Positions 1-6,639 of a stretch of DNA of 14,955 nucleotides are shown here, piece after piece; position 1 is the first letter of the stretch, and every line of letters begins with the position of its first letter. A program made the translations under genes and the position numbers. The notes under the pieces are model-generated. The model was not told where the DNA came from and did not search any database. It saw only the letters and a list, made by a program, of their open reading frames with translations. Source of the DNA: DASTRU01 sp035761045 (GTDB lineage Bacteria > Pseudomonadota > Gammaproteobacteria > Burkholderiales > Burkholderiaceae_E); NCBI GenBank assembly GCA_035761045.1, contig DASTRU010000017.1:1-14955 (forward strand), written 5' to 3'.

Positions 1-259
1 TATCGAGCAGCGTCTCCATCTTATGAGTTAGCTCCGCGACATCCTCGAAGCCAAACGTCGCCGCGCCACCCTTGATTGAGTGCGCGCATCGGAAGATGGC
101 GTTCAAGGCTTCGTCGTCGGGGGTGTTGACGTCGAGCGCGAGAAGCTGCTGCTCCATCGCGTCTAAATTTTCGCCGGCTTCCTCGAAGAAGATCTGATGA
201 AACTGACTTAAGTCCAGTCCATCCGATGAGTCGCGGCTCTCCGGATTTGTCGCTCCCAT
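1..259 (-). CDS. cheA: Chemotaxis histidine kinase CheA, N-terminal P1 (HPt) part; C-terminus beyond window
   Basis: The first 86 residues are visible and the gene runs off the left edge. The segment is a P1/HPt domain: an acidic leader of about 15 residues, then SQFHQIFFEEAGENLDAMEQ and the phospho-acceptor motif AHSIKGG with the histidine at residue 60, then FGFEDVAELTHKMETLLD, as in enterobacterial and betaproteobacterial CheA. CheA autophosphorylates on this histidine in receptor-CheW arrays and passes phosphate to CheY and CheB. The ATG start at 259-257 is supported by a Shine-Dalgarno-like AAGAGGG about 5 nt upstream (264-270). The cheY-type gene ends 18 nt upstream on the same strand, so the two are very probably cotranscribed. 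The kinase, CheW-like and regulatory domains lie outside the window, so their integrity cannot be judged. Family identity is seen directly; the role is from family knowledge. Confidence 0.93.
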   Translation of the reverse strand, partial: MGATNPESRDSSDGLDLSQFHQIFFEEAGENLDAMEQQLLALDVNTPDDEALNAIFRCAHSIKGGAATFGFEDVAELTHKMETLLD

Positions 260-277
260 GGCGCCCTCTTTCTTGTA

Positions 278-640
278 TTAACGAATGACTCGTCGAACCA
301 CGTCGACAAGCCGATCAGGATCAAAGGGTTTAACCAACCAGCCGGTCGCGCCTGCATCGCGCCCTTGTTGCTTCATCTCGTTGCTGGATTCGGTCGTCAA
401 AATGAGGATCGGCACGCCCGCGTAACTCGGCATCGCACGCAACTTGCGCACGAGGCTTAGTCCATCAAGACGCGGCATGTTTTGATCGGTCAACACCAGT
501 GCGACGTCTTGGCCGGCAAGCTTGTCGAGCGCATCTTGGCCATCGACGGCCTCGATGACCTCGTAACCGCAGTTGCGTAAGGTGAACGACACCATCTGCC
601 GCATGGCGGCCGAGTCATCCACGGCGAGTATCGAAGTCAT
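278..640 (-). CDS. cheY: CheY-like single-domain response regulator
   Basis: A 120-residue stand-alone receiver domain. The acidic pair is D8/D9, the phospho-acceptor is D52 in LTDQNMP, the switch Thr is T82 in ILTTES, and the conserved lysine is K104 in LVKPF. All residues needed for phosphorylation from CheA are present. There is no output domain, so it probably works by protein-protein contact, either at the flagellar motor switch or as a phosphate sink. The LTDQNMP and GATGWLVKPFD signatures are typical of the CheY found directly upstream of cheA in many proteobacterial chemotaxis operons. It lies 19 nt after the CheZ-like gene and 18 nt before cheA, all on the same strand. No strong Shine-Dalgarno sequence precedes the ATG, so translation may depend on coupling from the upstream gene. 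Another chemotaxis-type receiver is possible, but context makes CheY the best call. Confidence 0.93.
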   Translation of the reverse strand: MTSILAVDDSAAMRQMVSFTLRNCGYEVIEAVDGQDALDKLAGQDVALVLTDQNMPRLDGLSLVRKLRAMPSYAGVPILILTTESSNEMKQQGRDAGATGWLVKPFDPDRLVDVVRRVIR

Positions 641-659
641 AGTCGTGAAGGCTTAATAG

Positions 660-1049
660 TTAGAAGAGATCGACCGTGCCGGCATGCATGCCGGCTTGTT
701 CGACGGGACCGTTTCTCGCGGGACGTGTCGTGCGCAACGATTCATCGGCCGTTAGTTGGCGAAGTTGGTTCGATGCGTGAGCAATGAGTTGTTGCGCGAT
801 GTCTTGGAATTGCAGCGCGGTGATCGCGCCATGCAAGGACGCGCGCAGCAAGGGCGCGGAGCCGTCTTCGCGCGCGGCCAAGGCCTCGGCGCACGCTTGC
901 GCTTGCGAAAAGCGCGCGAGCAAGGTTTCGCCGGCATCGCCGATCAAGGCATGCAATCGCTCAAGATCCGCCAAAACGGCGGCCACGCCTTCGTGCTCGA
1001 TCTCCGCGCGTTCGCGCGATGTCGACAACGATGAAGACACACTCGTCAT
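660..1049 (-). CDS. Small CheZ-like chemotaxis protein (putative CheY-P phosphatase)
   Basis: A 129-residue, mostly helical protein that starts the chemotaxis operon. I do not recognise it by full-length family. Residues 20-60 look like an amphipathic helix (VAAVLADLERLHALIGDAGE), followed by a second helix carrying ALQFQDIAQQLI at 78-89. The D83-x3-Q87 spacing matches the catalytic DxxxQ of CheZ (FQDLTGQ in E. coli), where the glutamine positions water for CheY-P hydrolysis. The last residues (TVDLF) end in an acidic/hydrophobic stub, loosely like the CheY-binding C-terminal peptide of CheZ. At 129 residues it is much shorter than enteric CheZ (about 210), so it may be a minimal or remote CheZ. 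Position directly before cheY supports a CheY-linked role. Phosphatase activity is inference from one motif plus context; a structural helper of another kind remains possible. The start has only a weak ribosome binding site. Confidence 0.6.
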   Translation of the reverse strand: MTSVSSSLSTSRERAEIEHEGVAAVLADLERLHALIGDAGETLLARFSQAQACAEALAAREDGSAPLLRASLHGAITALQFQDIAQQLIAHASNQLRQLTADESLRTTRPARNGPVEQAGMHAGTVDLF

Positions 1050-1260
1050 GGTGTTAGGGATTCGTCTTAGTGGAGGAGAAAAGTATTCGACTTACCAAGT
1101 GTGGTCGCGCCCACTTCGCACGAATCGATTGATAAGGCGTGATAAAGCGCCGCAATTTGGTGTGGCGGGCGCGCCGGGGTGTCTGGACAGTCGGGAACGC
1201 GCGATGCGACGATCCACGCAAGTGCTTACTGCAACCCATCGGCCGTGATGTATTGAACAC
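1050..1260. promoter_or_regulatory. Divergent intergenic region with presumed back-to-back promoters
   Basis: This 211-bp gap separates the minus-strand chemotaxis operon from the plus-strand kinase/regulator pair, so promoters for both must lie here or inside the flanking genes. I see AT-richer patches (for example ATTGATAAGGCGTGATAAAG near 1126-1145) but no convincing sigma70 -35/-10 pair with correct spacing and no clear FliA (sigma28) promoter on either strand. Neither flanking ATG has a strong Shine-Dalgarno sequence. The reading frame that crosses this gap on the minus strand overlaps the kinase start and resembles no protein I know. Confidence 0.4.
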
Positions 1261-2337
1261 ATGAAGGACTCCCCCCTGCGCGTCATCGTTTTGGATCGTT
1301 CCGACGAAGGCGTTGAACCCGTGCGTCAAGCACTCGTGCGTTATGGCTTTACACCCATGTTGGAACTCGCGACCAGTGCATCGACGATGGACACGGCATT
1401 ACTTCACAACCCGGCCGACTTAGTCGTCATGGCCGGTATTCCGCCCGACCTGCCCGCGCACCTCGCCGTGCAAAAAGTCACGGCCACCGAACCCACGATG
1501 CCGTTCGTCTTGGTGTCGGACCGCGTGGCGCAGTCGTCGGATTTCGAGCAATTGCGCCATGCCGAGCCCGAGCGCGTTTTGGCATGCGACTTGAACTGGC
1601 TTGGCAATAACGTTGAACTCGCGTTGGAAGCGGCTGACTTAAATCGGGTCAAGCAAATCATTTCGCGCGCGCGGCAAAAGCAACCCGCCTCGCAAGCCGA
1701 AGCATTGACATGGCATTTGCAAACCACGATCGATCAAGAGCGCGCCACCATCGCGCGCGAGATTCACGATGACGTGGGCGGCGCGCTCACCGCGTTGAAG
1801 TTCGATCTCGCATGGATCGAGCGGCACGCCGATCCCACGATCGCCGCGCGGGCGCGCAAGGCCATTCATATGCTCGATCACGCGATGACGGCCTCGCAGC
1901 GCATCATGCGCAACCTAAGGCCCGCGGTCTTGGATGACGGCGTGGTGGCCGCCATTGATTGGCATGTGCGGCAGTTCATGGACCGCACCGGCATCGACGC
2001 CATATTCACGTGCAATAAGGAAGGCGTCGATCTCGACGAACAACTCGCGATGACGGTGTATCGCGTGTGCCAGGAAGGCTTGACCAACGTGGCCAAGCAT
2101 TCGCAAGCAAGCCAGGTCAAGGTGGACTTCGTCATCGCGCCTAAGTTGTTGTCGCTTGAGATCTCCGACAACGGCCGTGGTTTTTCCGATGACGACTTAA
2201 GCAAGCCGTCGTCGTTTGGATTGCGTGGTTTGCGCGAACGCGCGCGCAAGGTCGGCGGTTGGATCGACGTGTCATCGTCCAACGATGGCCGCACCACCTT
2301 GATCTTGAACATCCCCGTCGGCGGGAGCGACGCATGA
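1261..2337 (+). CDS. Soluble HisKA_3-type sensor histidine kinase with degenerate N-terminal receiver
   Basis: A 358-residue kinase with no membrane segment. Residues 6-125 fold-match a receiver domain but appear inactive: the usual phospho-Asp position reads VVMAGIPP (57-58), only D12 of the acidic pair remains, and the conserved lysine region reads LACDLNWL. Residues about 155-225 are a HisKA_3 dimerisation domain with the phospho-acceptor in AREIHDDVGG (H169). The HATPase_c domain follows, with N-box QEGLTNVAKHS (N276), G1 DNGRGF (303-308) and G2 GLRGLRERA (320-328). It should phosphorylate the NarL-type regulator encoded directly downstream; the two genes share ATGA at 2334-2337. An in-frame stop at 1246-1248 rules out any upstream start other than a rare codon, and 1261 is the first ATG. 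No strong Shine-Dalgarno sequence precedes it. The signal is unknown; the pseudo-receiver may be the input. Confidence 0.9.
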   Translation: MKDSPLRVIVLDRSDEGVEPVRQALVRYGFTPMLELATSASTMDTALLHNPADLVVMAGIPPDLPAHLAVQKVTATEPTMPFVLVSDRVAQSSDFEQLRHAEPERVLACDLNWLGNNVELALEAADLNRVKQIISRARQKQPASQAEALTWHLQTTIDQERATIAREIHDDVGGALTALKFDLAWIERHADPTIAARARKAIHMLDHAMTASQRIMRNLRPAVLDDGVVAAIDWHVRQFMDRTGIDAIFTCNKEGVDLDEQLAMTVYRVCQEGLTNVAKHSQASQVKVDFVIAPKLLSLEISDNGRGFSDDDLSKPSSFGLRGLRERARKVGGWIDVSSSNDGRTTLILNIPVGGSDA

Positions 2338-2966
2338 TTCGCGTAGTCTTGGTCGACGACCACGCGCTAACTCGGCGCGGCGTGCGCGATACGCTCTCGG
2401 AACACGCGGACATTCGCGTGGTGGGCGAAGCCGGTAATTACGCCGAGTTGCGCGAGCTGCTGCGTCGTACCGAATGCGATGTGTTGCTGCTCGACATTAA
2501 TTTGCCCGGCCGCAATGGCATCGAGGTGCTGCAACAGTTACGCGATGAACAGTCGCCGATCAAGGTGCTCGTGCTGTCGATGTATCCCGAGGATCAATAC
2601 GCGATTCGCGCGCTCAAGGTCGGCGCCGCGGGTTATTTGAATAAGGCGAGCGACCCCAGCATGTTGCCCGACGCGGTCCGCCATGTGTTTTCGGGCCGCA
2701 AGTACATCACGCCCGACATCGCGCTGGCCTTGGTCGATAACCTCACCGCGCCGGACGATGCCTTGCCACATCAACGCTTGTCGGATCGCGAGCTGCAAAC
2801 CTTGTTGCATATCGCCTCGGGTCGGCGCTTGTCCGATATCGCCGAGGCCTTGGCGATTAGTCCTAAGACGGTGAGCGTGTATCGCGCGCGCGTGCTTGAA
2901 AAATTAGGACTTTCAAACAACGCCGAACTCACGCATTACGCGCTTAAACATAAGTTGGTGGAATAA
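2334..2966 (+). CDS. NarL/FixJ-family (LuxR-type) response regulator
   Basis: A 210-residue two-domain transcription regulator. The receiver has acidic pair D8/D9, phospho-acceptor D54 in LLLDINLPG, switch serine S82 in VLSMYPE and K104 in LNKA, so it should be phosphorylatable. The C-terminal GerE/LuxR helix-turn-helix spans about residues 149-204 (LSDRELQTLL ... ISPKTVSVYRARVLEKLGLS ... THYAL). I chose the ATG at 2334, whose receiver begins MIRVVLVDDHA; the frame is open back to 2259, but the extra 25 residues overlap the kinase and match nothing in the family. The start lies in ATGA with the kinase stop, with GGGAG about 8 nt upstream, which indicates translational coupling and a cognate pair. 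It resembles UvrY/GacA/NarL-type regulators, but target genes cannot be read from this sequence. The gene stops 3 nt short of the stop codon of the convergent GGDEF gene. Confidence 0.94.
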   Translation: MIRVVLVDDHALTRRGVRDTLSEHADIRVVGEAGNYAELRELLRRTECDVLLLDINLPGRNGIEVLQQLRDEQSPIKVLVLSMYPEDQYAIRALKVGAAGYLNKASDPSMLPDAVRHVFSGRKYITPDIALALVDNLTAPDDALPHQRLSDRELQTLLHIASGRRLSDIAEALAISPKTVSVYRARVLEKLGLSNNAELTHYALKHKLVE

Positions 2967-2969
2967 GAC

Positions 2970-4688
2970 TCACACCGTGCACACGCGGTTCTTGCCGGTG
3001 GACTTGGCTTGATACAAGGCCTCGTCCGCGCGCGACAACACCTGACTAAGTGATTCGCCCGGATGCATCAAGGTCACGCCCGCGCTAAAGGTCACGAACA
3101 AACGCCGGTCGTCGTGCAAGAAGCATTCATGCGTGACGGCGCGCTGCGCGCGACGCACGACGGTGGCCGCCTCTTCCAACTTGGCGCCCGGCATAAGCAA
3201 CACGAATTCCTCGCCGCCATACCGCGCGAGCGCATCGCTCGGTCGCGCGTTGGCGCGTACCAAGCGGGTGAGTTGCACCAAGGTTTCATCGCCAGCCGCG
3301 TGCCCAAAGGTGTCGTTCAAACGCTTGAAGTTATCGATATCGAATAAGGCCACGGCAAACGGTTGACCGGTAGCGCGCACGCGGCGGGCCGCTTCGGCGA
3401 ACGCGGCTTCGACGCCGCGCCTATTCAACGCGCCCGTCAGCGGGTCGGTCTGCAATTGTTCGCTCGCGTCGGCCAACTCCGATTCAAGCGCGCGCACGCG
3501 CGTTTCAAGCGCCACGACATGCGATTGCGCCGATTGCATTTGCGATTGCGTGTTCTTCATCACGTCGCGCATGCCGCGTGTTTCGTCGAGCAGGCTGTCG
3601 AGCGTTTCGCTTAAGTCGTCCAAGCTGTTCGCGCTTTCGATGCGGCGCGCGTACTCCACGATGCGGTCGTGGTGCGCGCCGGTGCGCAAGCCCACGTCGC
3701 TTAGGCGATCGATGAACTCGGCCAGCAGTTGCTTGATGGAGTCGTGCACGCGCTTGCGGTCGTCGGCCATCGCGGCTTGGCGTAACGCGGCTTCGCGCAA
3801 GGTCTCGCGCGCGGCGGCGAGCAAGCGAGTATCAAGCGAGCCTTCGAGCTCCATGCGCAGTTCGTTGACTTGCTTATGCATCCAACCGCAATCGGACGAC
3901 ATGGTGCTCATCGCGCCACACGCTTCGCCGAGCAACTCGCGCATGTCGGTCAACAACCGTTCGCGCCGATGCGCGATGCGTTCGACCTGCGTCGCGAGCT
4001 TGCGCGCCCGCAAGATCTGACCAGTATCGGCCGCGTTGAGCGCGCCGCTTTCAAGCTCATGCGCAAAGCGTTGCAACGACGCGGCGAGATCGGCCACCGT
4101 CGGCTCTTGGTCGGGCAAGGTGGATTGCAACGTGGACATCAACATCGCCGGCATCGCGCCAATCTCGGCGAGCGACGCATCGGCCGGCGAAGGCGCCAAC
4201 GCGGCGGACAAAGCCGCGGTATCGGTCGGGCGTGATTGTTCGAATGCCGGTTCGGCCGCCGTGGCGGCGAAATCCTCGGACGAAACCTCGTCCGCATGCT
4301 CCCAGCTTTGCACCAGCCGCATAAGCCGCTCGCGCAACAGCTTGGACCGCGACGTGGCAGCCACCACGTGCAACACCGCGTCGCGCTTGCGCGAAACACT
4401 GAGACCCCGATGATTGCGCTCCAACCCGCGCACCAGGGCCGAGATCAACACGCCCCATTGCGCGCCCGCGCCGGCATCGTCGTCGAGCGGCGCCTGCGCG
4501 GCGGCCACGGGCTCGAAGTCTCCGGCCAAGGTGCGATACGCGGCCGCGAAATTCTCGGGCGTGGGCGGTAAACGGTTGGCCGCCAAGCGGCGGATCGCGG
4601 CCCGCGCGAGTTCGGCGGGCGAGTCGGTCTCACGCACGGATTCAAACGCCGTGGTGGACGACGACAAGGATGTGTCATTCGGCGGCAT
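2970..4688 (-). CDS. Soluble diguanylate cyclase with long helical N-terminus (GGDEF, GGEEF motif)
   Basis: A 572-residue protein. The C-terminal GGDEF domain (about 413-572) opens with TDPLTGALNRRG and has metal/substrate motif FDIDNFKRLNDTFGHAAGD (449-467) and active site GGEEF (491-495). An RPSD motif (482-485) ends exactly five residues before it, which is the RxxD inhibitory site. It should convert two GTP to c-di-GMP with product inhibition. No membrane segment is visible. The N-terminal ~410 residues are mostly helical: LPPTPENFAAAYRTLAG near 40-56 recalls the start of other proteobacterial GGDEF proteins, then an Ala-rich variable stretch (140-180), and long helices including a probable coiled coil at 375-412 that feeds the GGDEF domain. 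The first 14 nt overlap the 3' end of the upstream PAS-GGDEF-EAL gene, which indicates cotranslation. The input signal is unknown. Confidence 0.93.
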   Translation of the reverse strand: MPPNDTSLSSSTTAFESVRETDSPAELARAAIRRLAANRLPPTPENFAAAYRTLAGDFEPVAAAQAPLDDDAGAGAQWGVLISALVRGLERNHRGLSVSRKRDAVLHVVAATSRSKLLRERLMRLVQSWEHADEVSSEDFAATAAEPAFEQSRPTDTAALSAALAPSPADASLAEIGAMPAMLMSTLQSTLPDQEPTVADLAASLQRFAHELESGALNAADTGQILRARKLATQVERIAHRRERLLTDMRELLGEACGAMSTMSSDCGWMHKQVNELRMELEGSLDTRLLAAARETLREAALRQAAMADDRKRVHDSIKQLLAEFIDRLSDVGLRTGAHHDRIVEYARRIESANSLDDLSETLDSLLDETRGMRDVMKNTQSQMQSAQSHVVALETRVRALESELADASEQLQTDPLTGALNRRGVEAAFAEAARRVRATGQPFAVALFDIDNFKRLNDTFGHAAGDETLVQLTRLVRANARPSDALARYGGEEFVLLMPGAKLEEAATVVRRAQRAVTHECFLHDDRRLFVTFSAGVTLMHPGESLSQVLSRADEALYQAKSTGKNRVCTV

Positions 4689-6501
4689 TGATGAACTTTT
4701 CTAGTTCCGTGGGCACGGGCGTCGCGGGCGGCATGTAGTTCGTCAGCCACCGCTCGAAATCGGCGGCCGGCATGGGCCGCGCGTGCACGAAGCCTTGCAC
4801 GAGGCGGCATCCCAAACGGTTAAGCACTTCGATCTGCGCCGGCGTTTCCACGCCTTCGGCGATGACGCGCAAATCCAAGGTGCGGCCCAAGGCGACAATG
4901 GCGTTGACGATGGCCGCGCCCTCGCGGGTTTTATCAAGCCCGGCGATAAAGGCGCGGTCGATCTTGAGCGCGCCAATCGGCAAGCGGGGTAAGTAACTGA
5001 GCGACGAGTACCCAGTGCCAAAGTCGTCGATTACTAAGTCGATGCCGGCGGCGACCAAGCGGTCGGCTTCGCGCAACGCGCCTTGCAAGTCGCTCATCAA
5101 ACCGGTTTCGGTGATTTCGATCGCAAGCGCCGCCGGCGGCAATTGATGCCGTTCGAGCGCGGCGAGCACGTCGTCCACCAAACCAAAGCCATGGAAATGA
5201 CGGCTCGTTAAATTCACCGCGATGGGAATACCCGCGCATGCCGTGCGCCGCCATGCGCGCGCTTGGCGGCAGGCCTCGTCGATCGCCCATAGACCCATCG
5301 GCATGACGAGGCCGGTGTCTTCCGCGACGGGAATGAAATCGGCGGCGTTGATCAAGCGGCCCGCGCGGCGCCAGCGCATCAAGGCCTCGGCGCCGACGAC
5401 GCGGCCGGTCGTGATGTCGATTTGCGGTTGATAGTGCAATTCGAGTTCGCCGCGCTCGAGCGCCTTATGCAAGGCGCTTTCGATATCGAGCCGGTCGAGA
5501 TCGCGGCTGACCAAGCGCGACGACCAACGCAGCCAACCGCCGCGCCCGCGCGACTTCACGTCACGCATCGCCGCGTCGGCATTGCGTAACAGCATCGGCG
5601 CCTCGCTGCCGTCGGCCGGAAACGCGGCCAAGCCCACCGACGCCGAAATAAAGCATTCGTGATGCGCGAGCGCGAACGGCTCTTGCAACGCTTGTTGTAG
5701 CAAGGCCGCCGCGCGTTCCGCGCCACGCGTGCCACACGGCGTGATGAGTACGCCAAACTCGTCGCCGCCCAATCGCGCCACCGTCACGCGCGGACTGCCG
5801 TCGAGCGCGTTGGCCGCCGCCCGCAGGCGATGCGCGACTTGCACGAGCAAATCGTCGCCCACGGCGTGGCCGAGCATGTCGTTGATGTGCCGAAAACGGT
5901 CGAGTCCAATCGCCAATACCGCGCATCCGTGGGCGCGCTCGGCCGTAATCAACGCATCGCGTAAATGCGCGAGGAAGGCCGGGCGGTTGGCCAACGAGGT
6001 CAGCGCGTCGGCCTGGGCAAGCTGGCGCACGCGCTCTTCGGTACGGCGCTGTTCGCTGATGTCTTGCGCGATACCAGCGTAACGCACCACCTTGCCGTCG
6101 GCGCCGATTTCGGGTTCCGCCTCGATGCGCAACACGCTGGGCCAACCGGTGCCCGCGCGCAGATGGATCTCGCATCGAAACGGCAACGCCGCGCGTTGCG
6201 CATGCAGCGCCGCGCGCAACACGCGTCGGCGTTCGTAGGGCGTGGCTAGGCGCAATAAGGTGCGCCACGTAAGGCGTCCACGCGTCAACGGCGTGCATTG
6301 AGTCGTGAAGCGACCACCCGCGTGAACCACGCGCGAACGGCGCACGTCCCACACGAAGGTCACGATGCGGGCCAAGCGTTGCACGCGGTCGAGCAAACTG
6401 CGCTGCTGGGACGCGCGCGGCGTGGTTCCGCCAGGCGCGGGCCGCGTCATTACGCTGCCGGCCAGCGCCCGTTCAATGCTTTGATCGTCCCTGACACTCA
6501 T
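4675..6501 (-). CDS. PAS-GGDEF-EAL dual-domain c-di-GMP protein (likely phosphodiesterase)
   Basis: 608 residues, no membrane segment. Residues 40-155 form a PAS/PAC-like sensor ending in the typical linker VVRYAGIAQDISEQRRTEER. The GGDEF domain (about 160-325) keeps LDRFRHINDMLGHAVGDD and GGDEF (245-249), but no RxxD lies five residues before it, so product inhibition through that site is not expected. The EAL domain (about 335-590) has the full catalytic set: AEALMRW (EAL 372-374), VNLTSRHF (N430), ITETGLM, DDFGTG (492-497), KIDRAF (513-518), AEGVET (548-553) and VQGF (568-571). It should hydrolyse c-di-GMP to pGpG; the GGDEF half may be catalytic or may act as a GTP-binding regulator. The ATG at 6501 has GGTGAGGGGG 8 nt upstream (6510-6519); M18 is a possible alternative start. 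The 3' end overlaps the next GGDEF gene by 14 nt. Confidence 0.93.
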   Translation of the reverse strand: MSVRDDQSIERALAGSVMTRPAPGGTTPRASQQRSLLDRVQRLARIVTFVWDVRRSRVVHAGGRFTTQCTPLTRGRLTWRTLLRLATPYERRRVLRAALHAQRAALPFRCEIHLRAGTGWPSVLRIEAEPEIGADGKVVRYAGIAQDISEQRRTEERVRQLAQADALTSLANRPAFLAHLRDALITAERAHGCAVLAIGLDRFRHINDMLGHAVGDDLLVQVAHRLRAAANALDGSPRVTVARLGGDEFGVLITPCGTRGAERAAALLQQALQEPFALAHHECFISASVGLAAFPADGSEAPMLLRNADAAMRDVKSRGRGGWLRWSSRLVSRDLDRLDIESALHKALERGELELHYQPQIDITTGRVVGAEALMRWRRAGRLINAADFIPVAEDTGLVMPMGLWAIDEACRQARAWRRTACAGIPIAVNLTSRHFHGFGLVDDVLAALERHQLPPAALAIEITETGLMSDLQGALREADRLVAAGIDLVIDDFGTGYSSLSYLPRLPIGALKIDRAFIAGLDKTREGAAIVNAIVALGRTLDLRVIAEGVETPAQIEVLNRLGCRLVQGFVHARPMPAADFERWLTNYMPPATPVPTELEKFINAAE

Positions 6502-6639
6502 TTGCGTTGCCCCCTCACCGGACCAGGCGCGAAAAGCCCGTTCGCGGCTCTCTCGAAAATTTCGGCGCGTGCATGGTGTTCTTGAATGCGCCGTCGAATG
6601 GTTTGCTTCCGTCGTGCGTTTTTCGATGTTCGTCCGCGT
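6502..6639. promoter_or_regulatory. Intergenic leader between two c-di-GMP genes, with a short perfect inverted repeat
   Basis: This is the only real gap (138 nt) in the minus-strand series from the giant gene to base 2970. It contains a perfect 6-bp inverted repeat, CGCGAA at 6528-6533 and TTCGCG at 6541-6546 with a 7-nt loop. It is not followed by a T-tract on either strand, so it is not a convincing intrinsic terminator. The ribosome binding site for the PAS-GGDEF-EAL gene is at 6510-6519. A separate promoter for the two downstream genes could lie here, but no clear -35/-10 is visible. Confidence 0.35.

Noticed and set aside
1054..1329. Minus-strand open frame of 91 codons in the divergent gap
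   Set aside because: It overlaps the first codons of the kinase and shows no ribosome binding site or family features.
2259..2333. Upstream start for the response regulator (25 extra residues)
   Set aside because: The extra residues overlap the kinase C-terminus and are Arg-rich without family similarity; the ATG at 2334 gives a canonical receiver N-terminus and an ATGA junction.
6528..6546. Intrinsic terminator between the PAS-GGDEF cyclase and the PAS-GGDEF-EAL gene
   Set aside because: The stem is only 6 bp and no run of T follows on either strand; kept only as a note on the gap.
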